Shown one piece after another: positions 1-20,984 of a DNA stretch of 64,000 nt. The stretch's first letter is position 1. The number at the start of each line of letters is the position of its first letter. The stretch spans positions 427,001-491,000 of the forward strand of contig JAQGDQ010000072.1 in the NCBI GenBank assembly GCA_030141605.1, in the 5' to 3' direction. The notes below the pieces were generated by a model. The model was given only the letters and a program-made list of their open reading frames with translations, made no database searches and was not told the origin of the DNA. The position numbers were made by a program, and so were the translations under genes. The stretch is from Tubiluchus corallicola. Its lineage: Eukaryota; Priapulida; Priapulimorpha; Priapulimorphida; Tubiluchidae.

Positions 1-1371
1 ATGGAGCATATCTGCCTCTGTATCTATAATGGCAACAAACATCTCGACAATTATAACATTATTAAGAGGGTCCAACATGGTTTTCATTTGTGTTTTTCAT
101 GTTCAAATCAGCTGACAGAGCTGTACACAAATGGACATTAATTTTGCTTTAATGACAAACAAGGCAATGAAGTCTACCAGGCTCATATTGATTTCAGCAG
201 AGCTTGCAACTGGGTTCCACATCAGCGTCTCTTAGCTAAGTTAGTATTCTATGGTATCAGACATTATATGCTACAAAGGGTCAAATCTTTTCTCTCTGAA
301 CAGACACAGAAAGTCACTATCAATGGCATTCACTCCAAATCCATAAATGTTACATCAGGAGTCCTCCGTCCTTGGAAAGGCTTTATTCCTCCACATAAAA
401 GACATCGGTGACAACATATCAGCAAACATCCAACTGTTTGTTGATGACTCAATTGTTTATAGACCTATATGGAGTAATCAAGATCACTACAACAAGATCT
501 CTCACAACTGCAACTAGGGGGGGGGTTTGGCTTTTGAAGTTTTTGATAAATGCAAAATCTTACTTATTTCTTAAAAGAAATACCCAAATTACTTTCCTTA
601 CAGTATAGTGACAAAATACTTAGAGCATGTTTCTTCACATCCATACCTGAGCATTACCATCAGCACCAAATCTTCATCAGAGTGAGCACTGCCAGGAAAT
701 TGCCACTCGTGCAACTGGGCCACTTAATGTTATTTGCAGGATGCTACACCCATGTCAGCAACACAGAAAGAACATATCAAGCCTTGGTCAAGCTCAACTA
801 GAATAATATGGTATCGCAGTCTGGAATCCATACACAATTACTGACATCAGACACATTGAACAAGTTCAGGGAAATGCAGCAGATTTGTATAAAATGAATA
901 TACCAGAAATACTGAAGTGTCTAAGATGGTCCCCAAACTCTGGTGAGAAACACTAGAAATCAGACGCTGACAAACGATACTAAACATCTTTCATGATATA
1001 GTGCAGTACAGGATAGGCATCAATTTACCAACTTATACCACCCCATCACTCAAGGATAACAGAAAATTTGTTCAACCAGTAGCAAGAGATTTATACTCCT
1101 AATCCCACCTCGATGGTGCCACCTCACCTAACCTGTCTGTAAAGCTAACCTTTTTTTAGTTTGTTCCCACACCATATTTGATTTCCCTCTCACACCTCTA
1201 ATACCATCACAGGTTAGCAAGTTGTTTTTCTCAGCATTTGTGCTAAATATGTGCACCCCTAACTTCTAGTGTGTCGTTAAAGACTTTTTAGAAGTATATT
1301 GTTCAAGACTTCAAGGCGTATAGTATTTTAGTAATAAATCGAAAAGGAATTGAATTTAATGAAACGAATTG
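1..1371 (+). mobile_element. Decayed non-LTR retrotransposon, RT and 3' end
   Basis: A conceptual plus-strand reading with many stops and frameshifts shows reverse transcriptase landmarks: a DFSRACN block near 190-215 (family consensus DFSKAFD), then VPHQRLLAKL with a following YGI, a VTSGV stretch near 345-365 (consensus SGVPQG), and VDDSIVYR near 440-460 in place of ADD. The 3' part (about 955-1290) is shared with a second copy on the minus strand at 20.99-21.43 kb. The element ends in a short GAATT-rich tail just before 1372. The block order fits the CR1/Jockey-like group. The window starts inside the element, so its 5' end is not seen. It is clearly inactive. Confidence 0.8.
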
Positions 1372-1528
1372 AATTGAATTACGCGCTGCGCTTGGCCTTC
1401 TTGCACTGATCAAAGCTCTGGTCAACGGCTCATGGCTACGTTGTACTGGAATGGGAAATGTTCTCAATCAAGATTTCTTCCAGGAAAATTATTATTGTAG
1501 TCTTCATTTTTTGCAAACCCAAGCAGAG

Positions 1529-10808
<9,280 letters not shown>

Positions 10809-10919
10809 CGATAAGTTTACATGACTTGCGGATTCTATTCCTAATAATTGTTTGTCCTTGATTATAGCTATTAAATTGGGAGACTGTGTGAATTAAATAC
10901 AAGATTTATTTAGTAACTA

Positions 10920-10995
10920 AATTATATAGATGTATATAATATTACATATTACCTATATATGTACGTATTATATATGTATAATTATATATAATGCA
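10920..10995. repeat. Imperfect AT-rich (TATA) tract
   Basis: Alternating TA-rich sequence with many TATATA units, just past the alternative GGACT stop. Simple repeat only. Confidence 0.6.
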
Positions 10996-11058
10996 AGTTG
11001 TTATTGTGGTGCAAATTGAGAAACAGGTAAAAGTAATTTTATCAATGCCTTCAATAAA

Positions 11059-12780
11059 AACGTCTACATGCATGCGGTTATTTTCAAAGTAAAATAAACA
11101 TAGTCGTAAGTTTTACTTGCTGCAAAGGTAAATTGTGTATCTACCAGTTCACACCTGTTAATGTGAACTGAAATGGGAATTGTGATATTTTAAACTGTAC
11201 TGAAATTCTAACAGACTTCAACTGGTTTAATGTATTTCGTTATTGCTTATGTGGCAGTTTGTCTTCCTTTCAATTTTTGTTGACGCAATGCATTTTGTCT
11301 CTTTTATTCTTCTTCATATATATAAATTATTTTATGATTCATAACCAAAATTTGTTTTAGCTTTTGTAAGTTGTAGGTTGCTTTGTTGTATAATATTCTT
11401 TCTCGACCATCGGCATTGGGTAGAGACCCAAGCATAGTTATATCATTGTGCCATGAAGCTGCCATCATCCTCCAGTACCTATCATCTACTATCTGTCTAC
11501 TGTAAGCTGATGTCATTTGACCTCACACGCCCATTTTGGCTACAATATTAACTATATACATACACACATCAGCAAGTAGGAGATGAAGAAATTCACAAAA
11601 AGTATTACAAACAGCATAGCCACCAAATATTATAGCAATGGTAAAAGAAAGCTTAAATACGTTACATTCTTTTTTTAAATAAAATTAATAAAATTAAATA
11701 AACAAAATTTTTAAATAATTATTGAAATCCCAAGAAAAAACAATTAACTCTTGGTGCAGTAAACTAAATACAGATGTTTTAATATCAAAAGTCAGGGAAA
11801 AACAGTTTTTGTTACTGCCTAATCTGTTTTAGCGACTATCGCATAGTAGCACTGTACTATCTTAATTGTTGAAAGTTGTCTCAGTTATTGAGTTTTCCTA
11901 GCATACATTGCTAATGTGGAATGTCAAGAATTTGAGAATAAAAGATTAATTTGGATAAACTCTGAATTCTAACCACAAAAAGGTACGTATTAATAAATGT
12001 GGGTCTTTCACTGGAATAAGTTAAAATTTCTTATGCAGCAGTTAGAATTTAACCTGGTGAGTTATACGAAGTAGCTTGCAGAACACCAGCAACTTGCAGT
12101 GGACAGCGAATGATAGCTTTTTAGTATATGTGTCACTTTCCTAGTTTTCTATTTACACTTGTAACGGCAAAGCAGAACTCAAAAATCAAAACTTCAATGT
12201 AGGAACAAGAACAAAGATAATCTAAAATAGGAGCACGATACAAAGCAGTAACTGCTAATTACACTATAAGCACAAGCAACATAAATACATCACAAGTAAC
12301 AGTTTATTTTTAATGACAATAATACATATTTATAGTTCCAATGATCGAAATCAATTATGTGCAAACTGGATGCCTTATCGAGTCTCGGACTGAAAAGTTT
12401 AACACAGACAAAGCGCATCTAATTTATCGCAGATATTTAATAAACGTGTGGTGAAGCTGTTTAATACTAAATGCTGTAATTTCAAAAACAACTAGTGAAC
12501 AAACCATAATAATGAAGAATGTACCCTTTCATAATGACCTATCGACTGTTTCAGTAAACTTACTGTTTTTAGAGCAACAGAGTGGATACAAACTCCAATG
12601 AATACAGAGCCACCAATCGCACTATTCAAAACAGCAGAATATTTCCAACACACTCATCACTGTAGTTGCCAAAACTACTAGCAAACAAAACAATGACCAT
12701 ATTTTATACTTATTAATAATAGCCAATGACATCAAGTTTATCTTTTCTACAAAGTGTAGTAAATAAGTTAAGAGCCGGGA
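11059..12780. other. Intergenic AT-rich sequence between convergent genes
   Basis: This is the tail-to-tail gap between GGACT and CDV3. No long open frame, TIR pair or tRNA was recognised. A minus-strand poly(A) signal candidate lies at 12303-12308, so some of this may be CDV3 3' UTR. Confidence 0.5.
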
Positions 12781-12800
12781 CAACAACCACCAAATTAATA

Positions 12801-12806
12801 TTTATT
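12801..12806 (-). terminator. Candidate CDV3 poly(A) signal
   Basis: AATAAA on the minus strand, about 1.1 kb after the CDV3 stop codon. A second one is at 12303-12308. Which one is used cannot be told from sequence. Confidence 0.35.
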
Positions 12807-13202
12807 TCAGTTGCCAATTAAAAAAGGCATTTTGTGTTTCTACACTTACAGCAGTGTCCTACTCTTACATTTCATAGTACAGGCACATCTCCAGTATTTT
12901 ATCCAGGATGATTACATATCAATGACTCTACAGTTAAAGGTAAAATGGCAGTTTTATATCATAGTCAATAACATCACAAAAATGAAAATGTTCAAACAGT
13001 TAGACACACTCAGAGACCGATGAATTTTAACAGTTTACAAAAAGTGCAATATAATTGTTGAAAACTACAATGCATTTTCTAAAACAATTTTTCGAAAATT
13101 GCACAATCGTAATTGTTTTGTTTACCTTGTAATAATTCGCAAAATTCATGCACACTAATATCTATATTTTTACATGTGTGTAGAAAGCTACATTTCCAAA
13201 AC

Positions 13203-13350
13203 GCTCACTAGAATGCCACACTCCAGAAGGCTCACTAGGATGCTATGTTCCAGAAAGCTCTGTGGAATACCATACTCCAGACAGCTCATTAGAATGCCAT
13301 ACTCCAGAAAGCTCATTAGAATGCCAAACTCCAGAAAACTCACCAGACCG
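13203..13350. repeat. 27-bp minisatellite
   Basis: Five consecutive 27-bp units start at 13203, 13230, 13257, 13284 and 13311, with a partial sixth. The core is GCTCATTAGAATGCCATACT followed by CCAGAAA. Diverged copies of the AATGCC-CTCCAG motif recur at about 13435-13525. The period is a multiple of three, so one plus-strand frame reads a nine-residue repeat (LIRMPYSRK-like), but the strand and position argue for CDV3 3' UTR. Confidence 0.85.
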
Positions 13351-13903
13351 TTATCCACCAGGAGGTGTTAACTATACTGAATGCTCTCTACTCTGCCGTG
13401 CTTCGAACACTCAGAGAACCATACTTCACAATGCACACTAGAATGCCTCCCTTCAGAATGCCACATTCCAGAAGGATTACTAGAACCATAGTAGAATGCC
13501 ACACTCCAAGAGCCTCACTACAATCATAGCACTGAATAACTATTTTCTGGATAACATCAGCCATCCAAACCCACAGAAGCTACTCTGCTTAACTTTACAT
13601 ATTAAGCCCTTCCATGTTAATGTCAAACAAAGAATACGATCATGCTTTTACACGAGAAATATTATTCCAGAAGTTAATGATTATAATGCAGATGTGATAC
13701 ATAAAACCTCTCACAATTGAATGAAGACACGGCTCAAGCTTTTGTTTCATACTGGTTTACAGAGAAATGCACTAAGCACTTTAAAAGCAGCAATGAGTGT
13801 GACGCAAATGACTGTCCTTTGATTAAAAGTTACAAATATCACGAATGTCACAATGTTTACACTTCACTATAAGATAGTGTTTCAGCCACATTAACTAAAC
13901 AGC

Positions 13904-14033
13904 TTACTCTCCCATACTGAGAGCATCATATTTGTTGCCAAGATCTAATTTGGGTCCTACAGCGATAGGGTTCTCAGCACGAGTGCCTCCATGACGCACT
14001 TTTTCAAAGTTTGATGTGTCAGGCTGGGCTTGG
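13904..14033 (-). CDS. CDV3: CDV3 exon 5 (terminal)
   Basis: Acceptor CATTATCTAG, phase 2 entry, stop TAA at 13904-13906. It encodes FEKVRHGG and LDLGNKYDALSMGE. The human counterpart reads FEVVRH and QLDNQYAVLE. Confidence 0.88.
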
Positions 14034-17000
14034 CTAGATAATGAATAATTAAATATAATTTGTAATTAAAACATGATTTAAAGATTTTAAATAGCAATGT
14101 ACAGTACACAGTTACTAAGTACATATATAATGGGAATGTACAATACACATCATTACATATATACAGTGAAATATATATTGTATGATTTGCATTATTGTGC
14201 AGTAGCATGTAGCATACTAAGGGAAAGTATCAATATCTATTTTTTATAAAAAATAACACAGAGCAAGGCCCTTAACTATACAAAGTAAGGGCTGCAATAC
14301 AAGTGTTAAAGCAAACATATAACTATAGAAAAGTAACTAATTTGCAAGTGTTAAAAATACCCAACAAATATAATGTATGTCATTATAAAATCAAACGATT
14401 ATACACTGGTGCCATAAAATCTTCCCACGCAGCAAAATTACGCTTTAAATACTTGTTTAAGCGTAGCACTTGGTATTTTACACTTCACTGAAAGTATTCA
14501 GCAGTAAAACCATTGCTTACCTACTAGATTTGCTACCTTTCAGCGGATTGGCTGCTGCTAAACTAGGAAAGGCTTCGTCGCTGTTTATTTCAGGAGGACC
14601 TTTTTGAGCTCGACGTGGGCCCATTACTCGAGATGAACGAGCACCAGGTGGGATGTACTTCTTAGGAGCTTCTGTATGTGACTCTGGTTCCGCAGGTCTC
14701 TCCTCTAGAATAAGAATTAAGAAGATAGTGCTCCTCTGACACTCGCCACGGACCCACGTGGTCATAATCAGTTATGACCAATCAGAAAGGAGTTTGTAGT
14801 TAAAATTTATTATTAGCAGAAGGAATCCAAACAAACTTATAAAATGAGTGTATTACTGGTAAGAATTGTAAGCACAATATAACATCGTTATAGCGAACCT
14901 GCTAGGTAAGCACAAAAAATGCTATATAACCAGGGTGCTCTATAAGCTTATGCAGCTAATCATATGTATATGACTGCCAGATGAACAAGCACGTATTAAT
15001 AACGCACAAATGTGGCTTCACACAGGATGTAAAGTACTCTTAGAAGACGCTGTCCAGCATCTACTATACACACATTCAAATTCAATGAAATATATTTTAT
15101 GTGACTTCAATAAACTAAAAATTGATGAACATTTCATATTAAATTGCATGTACAGGCACAGTCGTAAATTTACGTGACATGTTCAGTAAAGTCCACGAGA
15201 TTCAAAAAAGTCAGTTTTGTTTACACAGAATTTCTGTTCGTCCCTTGAACAAAACTGTTTGCAGCAAAGTAACTGCATTCGTTACTTGATGAAATATCTC
15301 AGGAGTATGTAAAACAGCTGGGTACCAAGCTACTGAGTGACTCAATGTTTTTATACAGCTAGTAGACAAAATGAACTTTCAACATAACATGTTAACCCAC
15401 ATTGCATGTTACATAGTGCATACCCAACAACTCTTTTACAGCACCAAGAATGGCGTGTTAAATTTAACTGTATATTGATTTGCAAACGGGTAGTAATGTT
15501 CACAATAAGAAATCATAGTAATACAGGTAATGGGACCTGATAAGTAGAACATAATACGCAATAATCGAGTAAGCTGTATTCAAAACTATTATACTAGTTT
15601 AATAAACGACGAAAGTTCCTTTTTTATGAGTTCATGCTACTAGTGTGCACCCAATAAACCATGTTTGCTATAATGGTGTTATACTGCAGTTGCAAATCTC
15701 ACTACAATGTGACAAATTGACAAAAAACAACAGTTGCAAATAAAATATGTCTAATCGTTTTTCAGTACAAGAATTAGTATGCACGTTAAAACCAGGTACA
15801 CTGACACAGTTCAGGTTACTATAATTGTTCGGCTTTAGTAGTAGTCTAAACTAGAAGTCAACTGATGTTTGTTCATTTTTTAGAGTATTCCTGCTACAGA
15901 GATTAACTGAGATTTGCAATTTTCGTAAAGCATCACTTGTATTTAGACGATACGACATACAAAACAGCTACATAAACAATTCCATATAAGAGCAGATATA
16001 AAGCAAAATCTGTAGAATATAATATATATATATATGGCCTATAGGCATGTAGCACACATACATACCTTAGCACAAAATTACTTTGATCTATTAAAAGTAT
16101 TTAATAAATAACGAATCATAAAATGCAACTTTACAGTAAAGTGATGATAAAATAAGTAAAAGTAGACCTTGAACAACGGATTGACCCTGAACTGCAGACT
16201 TATTCCATGGACCAGCTGCAGCATCCGTTCGCCTTGTACCATCTTCTAATTCACCACTTTCTAGATGTTGCTTATCATCACCATCATCATCATCGTCACT
16301 ACTAATACAAAAGAAAAACCGACAAAGTATTTCCACATTGTATACTTTACATCTAACCTGGGCTACACAGACCTACATTAATTTAACTTACAATTACTTA
16401 TTTAAAACACATATTATAATAATTTAAAAATTTGTTCCAGATAGAAACTATCAGGCATGACGTTTTTTGGTGAAACCAAATAAGTTTTTCCAGCTTATTT
16501 TCTGTCATACGGTGCAAGAATAGCAGACTGCACACACAACAGCAATAGTATAAATACAGTGTCACAATTTGAATACATTTGTACTTAGTTACTAAACTAT
16601 ACTGCTTTACAAACATTAAGAGCTAGTAGCTATTTTCAGAAGAATTGATGAACAAAGTTTTGTTTTAATACTATCTTGAAAGTATTTTAATGACAGCTTT
16701 AATTTTACATAATGCCATTGCTGCCAATCGTTATTTAATTTCAATCCTATGACTGAAATAAGTCATTCAGTTATTCAGTCCACTGTTTGTTTGTGTGAGA
16801 AATTGAGGAAATCTCCATTTGAATGCCATTTAAATGTCATACCAGTGATTGTAAGAATGGTACAACTGTTCATTTGTCCAAGTAGTTAAACTTATTGAAG
16901 TAACAGGTGGTAAATATAATCCTTAAGCTAATTTTGTCATTTTTAGTCAGCAAATTGGCTTTATACTTGTAAAATTTGTTATCTTTACCTAAAAGCTACC

Positions 17001-18766
17001 TTGAAATAAAAATTATTCTAATGTCCCGTCAAAATGTGTTTTTCAATCACTTTTATGCATACCACATTGCATATAGTGCATGTAACACATGCCTCCAGTG
17101 CATCCTTTTTTCCAAAACAGATAGCGCAAGCTTATACGTCAGGACTCCCACCAGCAATTGGACTTTCTATGTGCTTTCTATGTGTATTTCTATGTGCTTC
17201 TACCTTTCCTACACCACCCTTGGTTTTCTGATATTTTTAAACTTTTTGCCTTCCAGAAACTTAATTTGGATAACTATCCAATAATAGTAAAGAAGTGACA
17301 TTAAATTTTATTTAAGATTAAAAGGCCTATAAAGTTTTGTGGAAAAGTATATAGTTATAGTGATACAAATTACAAAACTCAGTATCGTCAAAAATGATAA
17401 TCAATCGGTTAATTAATCATATAAATTTCCCTTGTGTTGCATTAATTATTAACGTACTTAAAACTTAACATAACAGTTCGGTTATTATACATTCACACAC
17501 TCGTTTTACCTTCACTTTGCGCAACACTTTTACACCACAAATGCTTCAGAATTAAATTCTGAAAATGGTTTCTTTTAAAATTTAGATAATGAGCTTAAGC
17601 TGGCAAACAAATTTCTGGGAGCCAGACAGCATGTGGTAATCTTAGCAGGCACATGGTATAACATCTTACATGACTGTATTCTCCTTGGCAATACCTCTCT
17701 TACCCATTGTAATAACTTGTTAAAATTCATCGTAAACACACTCACAAATTTTTCACTCCAAATTCCGTCATCATATAATAAGTCTGCTAAAAATTTGTTT
17801 CAGTTAAGAGCAAAAAACTGTTTCATCCACTTTTTTCTTTTTAGTAGTAATTATGCAGCACAAACAACATGATCCATCCCTATTATGTAATAAGCATAAG
17901 ACAACATGTGGTCAACAGACTTTCAACTTGCAACTTTACTCCAGATGTGGTGCATATACTTAATGCAAAGAAAAAGCACATGTCATAGACATGGCATAAC
18001 GTTTAATAGACCTGTATTAATAAACATCCAAAAATGGGAACTTTCAGCACTGACCCAACAAACTTTACATCAAACTGCCCTTACAACTAATTAATACTTA
18101 CACTACTTGTAGTGATTGTATCCTCAAGCCACTGTAATCTTTCTCGGCTTCTACTTCAAAATCTTTCCAGTCTTCATCCTCAGCCTCAGGTGGTAAAGTC
18201 TGCAGTTATAAAAGGTATGAATGGTTCAGTAGCAAGAAAATCTCATAATCTTAGTACTAAATACAGGTACTGCAAGTCTGTGAGATCTGATTCTGTCTCT
18301 TAATTTATTAGAAGCAGGCAATTTTCACCCTCCAGTATGTGTAACACTATGTTAGTCATGCTAGGTCACTGGTGATATACGTAACGATAATGATACGTTA
18401 GTTTTACACTACGTTCAGTAGTACCAATTTAAATGTACTAATTTATAATTACTAACGTAATGGTGTAGTGTTATAAGAACCCACTATACATTATCAACGG
18501 TGGGATTTCCTGAACAAAAATACGGAAATTTGAAAAAAACAAGGACAGCGTAAACAGATATACTAACTACTAACACTATTTGTTTCACCGGATGATGACA
18601 AACTTTGTTGCGTAGTTTTTGGTTTCGCTTTCTCTTTCTTGATTTTTTCTTTTTGAGATGATGGCGTTTCTGACGATAACAAATCAGTCGGCGTAAACTT
18701 GGCTTTGGACTTTTTTTTACTTTTGTCCTTTTTCGCAAAGAAGTCGTCTAAGCTTGAATCAGCCAT
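13904..18766 (-). CDS. CDV3: CDV3 homologue (whole gene span)
   Basis: Five minus-strand exons join in frame: 18766-18575, 18199-18102, 16301-16168, 14704-14521 and 14033-13904, giving 245 residues (human about 258). CDV3 is a small, largely disordered, cytoplasmic protein conserved in animals; its molecular role is not settled. Family landmarks in order: SLDDFFAKKDK (5-15) with a Lys-rich tail, DEDWKDFE (72-79), YSGLR (86-90), an acidic SDDDDDGDD run (98-106), GPWNK (127-131), YIPPGAR (158-164), KGPPEI (176-181), FPSL (187-190) and a C-terminal FEKVRHGG then LDLGNKYDAL. These match human CDV3 in the same order. The gene is convergent with GGACT. An E-box lies about 90 bp upstream of the start. 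Confidence 0.92.
14521..14704 (-). CDS. CDV3: CDV3 exon 4
   Basis: Acceptor TTATTCTAG, donor GTAAGC, phase 1 to 2. It encodes YIPPGAR, then KGPPEI and FPSL, which match human YRPPGAR, QGPPEI and FPSL. Confidence 0.92.
16168..16301 (-). CDS. CDV3: CDV3 exon 3
   Basis: Acceptor TTTGTATTAG, donor GTCTAC, phase 2 to 1. It encodes an Asp run from GAT/GAC repeats, then SGELEDGT and GPWNK. Confidence 0.88.
18102..18199 (-). CDS. CDV3: CDV3 exon 2
   Basis: Acceptor ATAACTGCAG, donor GTAAGT, phase 0 to 2. It encodes residues 65-97 with the most conserved blocks of the family, DEDWKDFE and KDYSGLRIQ. Confidence 0.9.
18575..18766 (-). CDS. CDV3: CDV3 exon 1
   Basis: It starts MADSSLDDFFAKKDK, the family N terminus, then Lys/Ser-rich sequence to residue 64. 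The donor GTTAGT (phase 0) is chosen because it alone joins exon 2 without a stop. Other GT dinucleotides within 15 bp make the exact end slightly uncertain. Confidence 0.85.
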
Positions 18767-18852
18767 AATTTCTGCAACAGTAACCAGGAAATAACAAACA
18801 ATACTTCAATTTCGCAACAGTCTTCGCTAAATCTCTTCTAGGTGCCATGTAA

Positions 18853-18858
18853 CCACGT
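18853..18858. promoter_or_regulatory. CACGTG E-box upstream of CDV3
   Basis: Palindromic CACGTG, in the context GTCACGTGGT on the minus strand, about 90 bp 5' of the CDV3 ATG. It fits a USF/MiT-type site in a core promoter. No TATA box was recognised. Confidence 0.35.
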
Positions 18859-18949
18859 GACCACCAGAGGACGCCAGCAGTATCGTTAGCGTTTTCAAGG
18901 GTCTCTTACGACTTGTAGAGTATTCAAAAGAAATTGAATTTGATTATTC

Positions 18950-19145
18950 AATTAGAAGTTAGAACATTTTCAGCCTTAATTGAAACCATATTTCTGTACA
19001 ACCTTGAGATCTGGACGTTAAAAATAAATCAAAAAGCTGAAATCGATGCGTTTCAAAGGCGTTTGATTACAGAAGCATTATGGGTATAAGATGGCCAAAG
19101 AAAATCTCAATGAAGATCTGTATGAAAAGATATCCATCTTGACCA
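18950..19145 (+). mobile_element. Non-LTR retrotransposon C-terminal fragment
   Basis: The plus frame reads LEIWTLKINQKAEIDAFQRR and, after a frameshift, GIRWPKKIS. This is the usual region after the RT domain (E-W-T-L ... I-D-A-F-x-R-R ... I-R-W-x-x-x-I-S). The element at 60.5-63.3 kb has the equivalent FHRSLLRKVLKIRWP, but the two are not close copies. Confidence 0.6.
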
Positions 19146-19149
19146 AAAT

Positions 19150-20035
19150 CTGGCCATTCCATCTGTACCACGAATTCAAGATTTTTTTCACAAATCGCTC
19201 GCAATATGTAATAATCGACACTAGTAAGTTGTCAGATGTTGCTGTAAAGAGTGGTGTGCCACAAGGCAGCGTGCTTGGACTTATTATTTCTTATCTACGA
19301 AGATGACTTACCAGATAAGTTAACATCAAAAGTCAAAATGTTTGCCGACGACATAAAGATATACGAAAGTATAAAGTCAGTTTATGATCGTATGTCACTG
19401 CAGTATGATATAATCAGTCATTCATGCATGATCCAGAGAATGGCAAATGCCATTTAATGCAGATAAATGCAAAACTCTCCTTCTAGGAAACAACCATGAC
19501 GAGATAATCTACATCAACTGATATGTCAGGCGGACAGAGAGTTATAATGCAGATTGAGTGTCAAAAGCATCTTTGGGTATAGTATTATGTTAATAACAAG
19601 TTGTGATTTAACCAACATATTGACGAAGTCACCAAGAAACCAAGAAAGATGCTCTGGTCAATTAGAAGAAGTTTCAGTTACTAGATATTCCAATGTTTCT
19701 GATTCTATACAAAGCATTTAATTGTCCTTCCTGTTCTTGACTACAGAGATGTCATATCGAATCCATTTAGATTGAATGCAATAAGGAAAGTGGAATCTGT
19801 TCTACGTGAAGCAACATAATTAGTTCCTGCCATGAGACATCTGACGTATTCAGAATGGATGGAGAATTTGAAACTTCCTTCATTGAACGTCTGACAAAAT
19901 CCAGAACAATCTGACCAAACCACAGCCTGGTCGTTATTTTGCTAATAATCTACGAGGTACTGGATATAAAGTTATTAAGCCCAGATGCAGAAACAGGAAT
20001 AGGTTTATGTTTAAGACTGTCACTGATTACGATCA
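19150..20035 (+). mobile_element. Reverse transcriptase fragment of a second non-LTR element
   Basis: Motifs in order: FFTNRSQYV, VKSGVPQGSVLG (RT motif B), FADDIKIYES (motif C, FADD), then LPSLNV and FANNLRGTGYK near the C terminus. Stops and frameshifts break it. It follows the fragment at 18.95 kb without a clear boundary, so two decayed insertions abut here. Confidence 0.7.
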
Positions 20036-20350
20036 GTAATTCGTTAAAATTAACACTACGATATGGTGTGCCACTTGTGCTCACACTTTAAGTCACAATT
20101 GGATAGGTATTGGAAAAACCATTCTGAAATGTATCACAACCCATTTCAGCCTGAATAGACTTTATCAGCAGAGAACTAAAAACTTCCACCTGACTATACA
20201 CCACAATGGCATAGCATTAACAGTTACAGTGTTTAACCGGATCCACAATGTTATGTATACAATTAAGTTGCAACCATAGACAAAAAAATATTAGCTTCGC
20301 CCTGGTCACAGAAGGTAATCAAAGGTAAGATGAAAGAATAATAAAAAACT

Positions 20351-20399
20351 AACTATAACCCTAATTCTAACCAGGAGCTAACGTTAACCATAACCCTGA
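20351..20399 (+). repeat. Degenerate telomere-like repeat
   Basis: Loose CCCTAA-type units (ATAACCCTAATTCTAACC and later GTTAACCATAACCCTGAC) over about 50 bp. It is more decayed than the tract at 9.38 kb. Confidence 0.45.
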
Positions 20400-20888
20400 C
20401 ATGAGTATTTTTGATTACTTGCCTTCTTTTCTAGTCAAAATTGTGATTTTTTTTCCTGTGACTTTTTTGTGATCTTTTTCCCTGTGACTTTATTACCGGT
20501 CATCGGGTAGACTACAAACATCGTTTTTGCCAACCACAAAGAGTCGCCTGATACCAGATATATATCCTGAGCAGTAGGAAAAATTAAAACAGAGGCAGAA
20601 AAAACAAAATGATGGCAATTTTGCACATTCACTCAGATCAGATCAGTTTGCAGTCAGATCATGAATGATTTGAATGATCAGCGGAAGCTTGCCGTAGTAT
20701 CACCAACAAGTGAAAATTAGTCCTAGTTATGATGATACATGGCCAAATACCTGAAGGTAGCGTTTCCAAGTATAACCGAAAACTGAGAGTCAAGATCAAT
20801 GTCGCACATAAAGGAAAACTCGATTAGCAACAAAGCATAAGATTTCATGTGGCGTGGAAGTAATATACAGGTGTCTGGTGAGAAGGTG

Positions 20889-20957
20889 GACATGACAATA
20901 AATAAATCATGACATGATAAATAATGGATGTAAGTCATGACATAATAAATAATCATG
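20889..20957. repeat. Short imperfect tandem repeat around CATGACA
   Basis: CATGACAATAAATAAAT, CATGACATGATAAATAAT and CATGACATAATAAATAAT follow each other with one spacer. They lie just past the 3' end of the minus-strand retroelement copy and may be its tail. Confidence 0.5.
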
Positions 20958-20984
20958 TGTCAGTATCAGGAAACCCTGTGCCAG

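Noticed and set aside
13174-13371. 65-codon frame with nine-residue repeats as a secreted or repeat protein
   Set aside because: The periodicity comes from the 27-bp minisatellite. It is antisense to CDV3, in its presumed 3' UTR, with no splice or promoter context.
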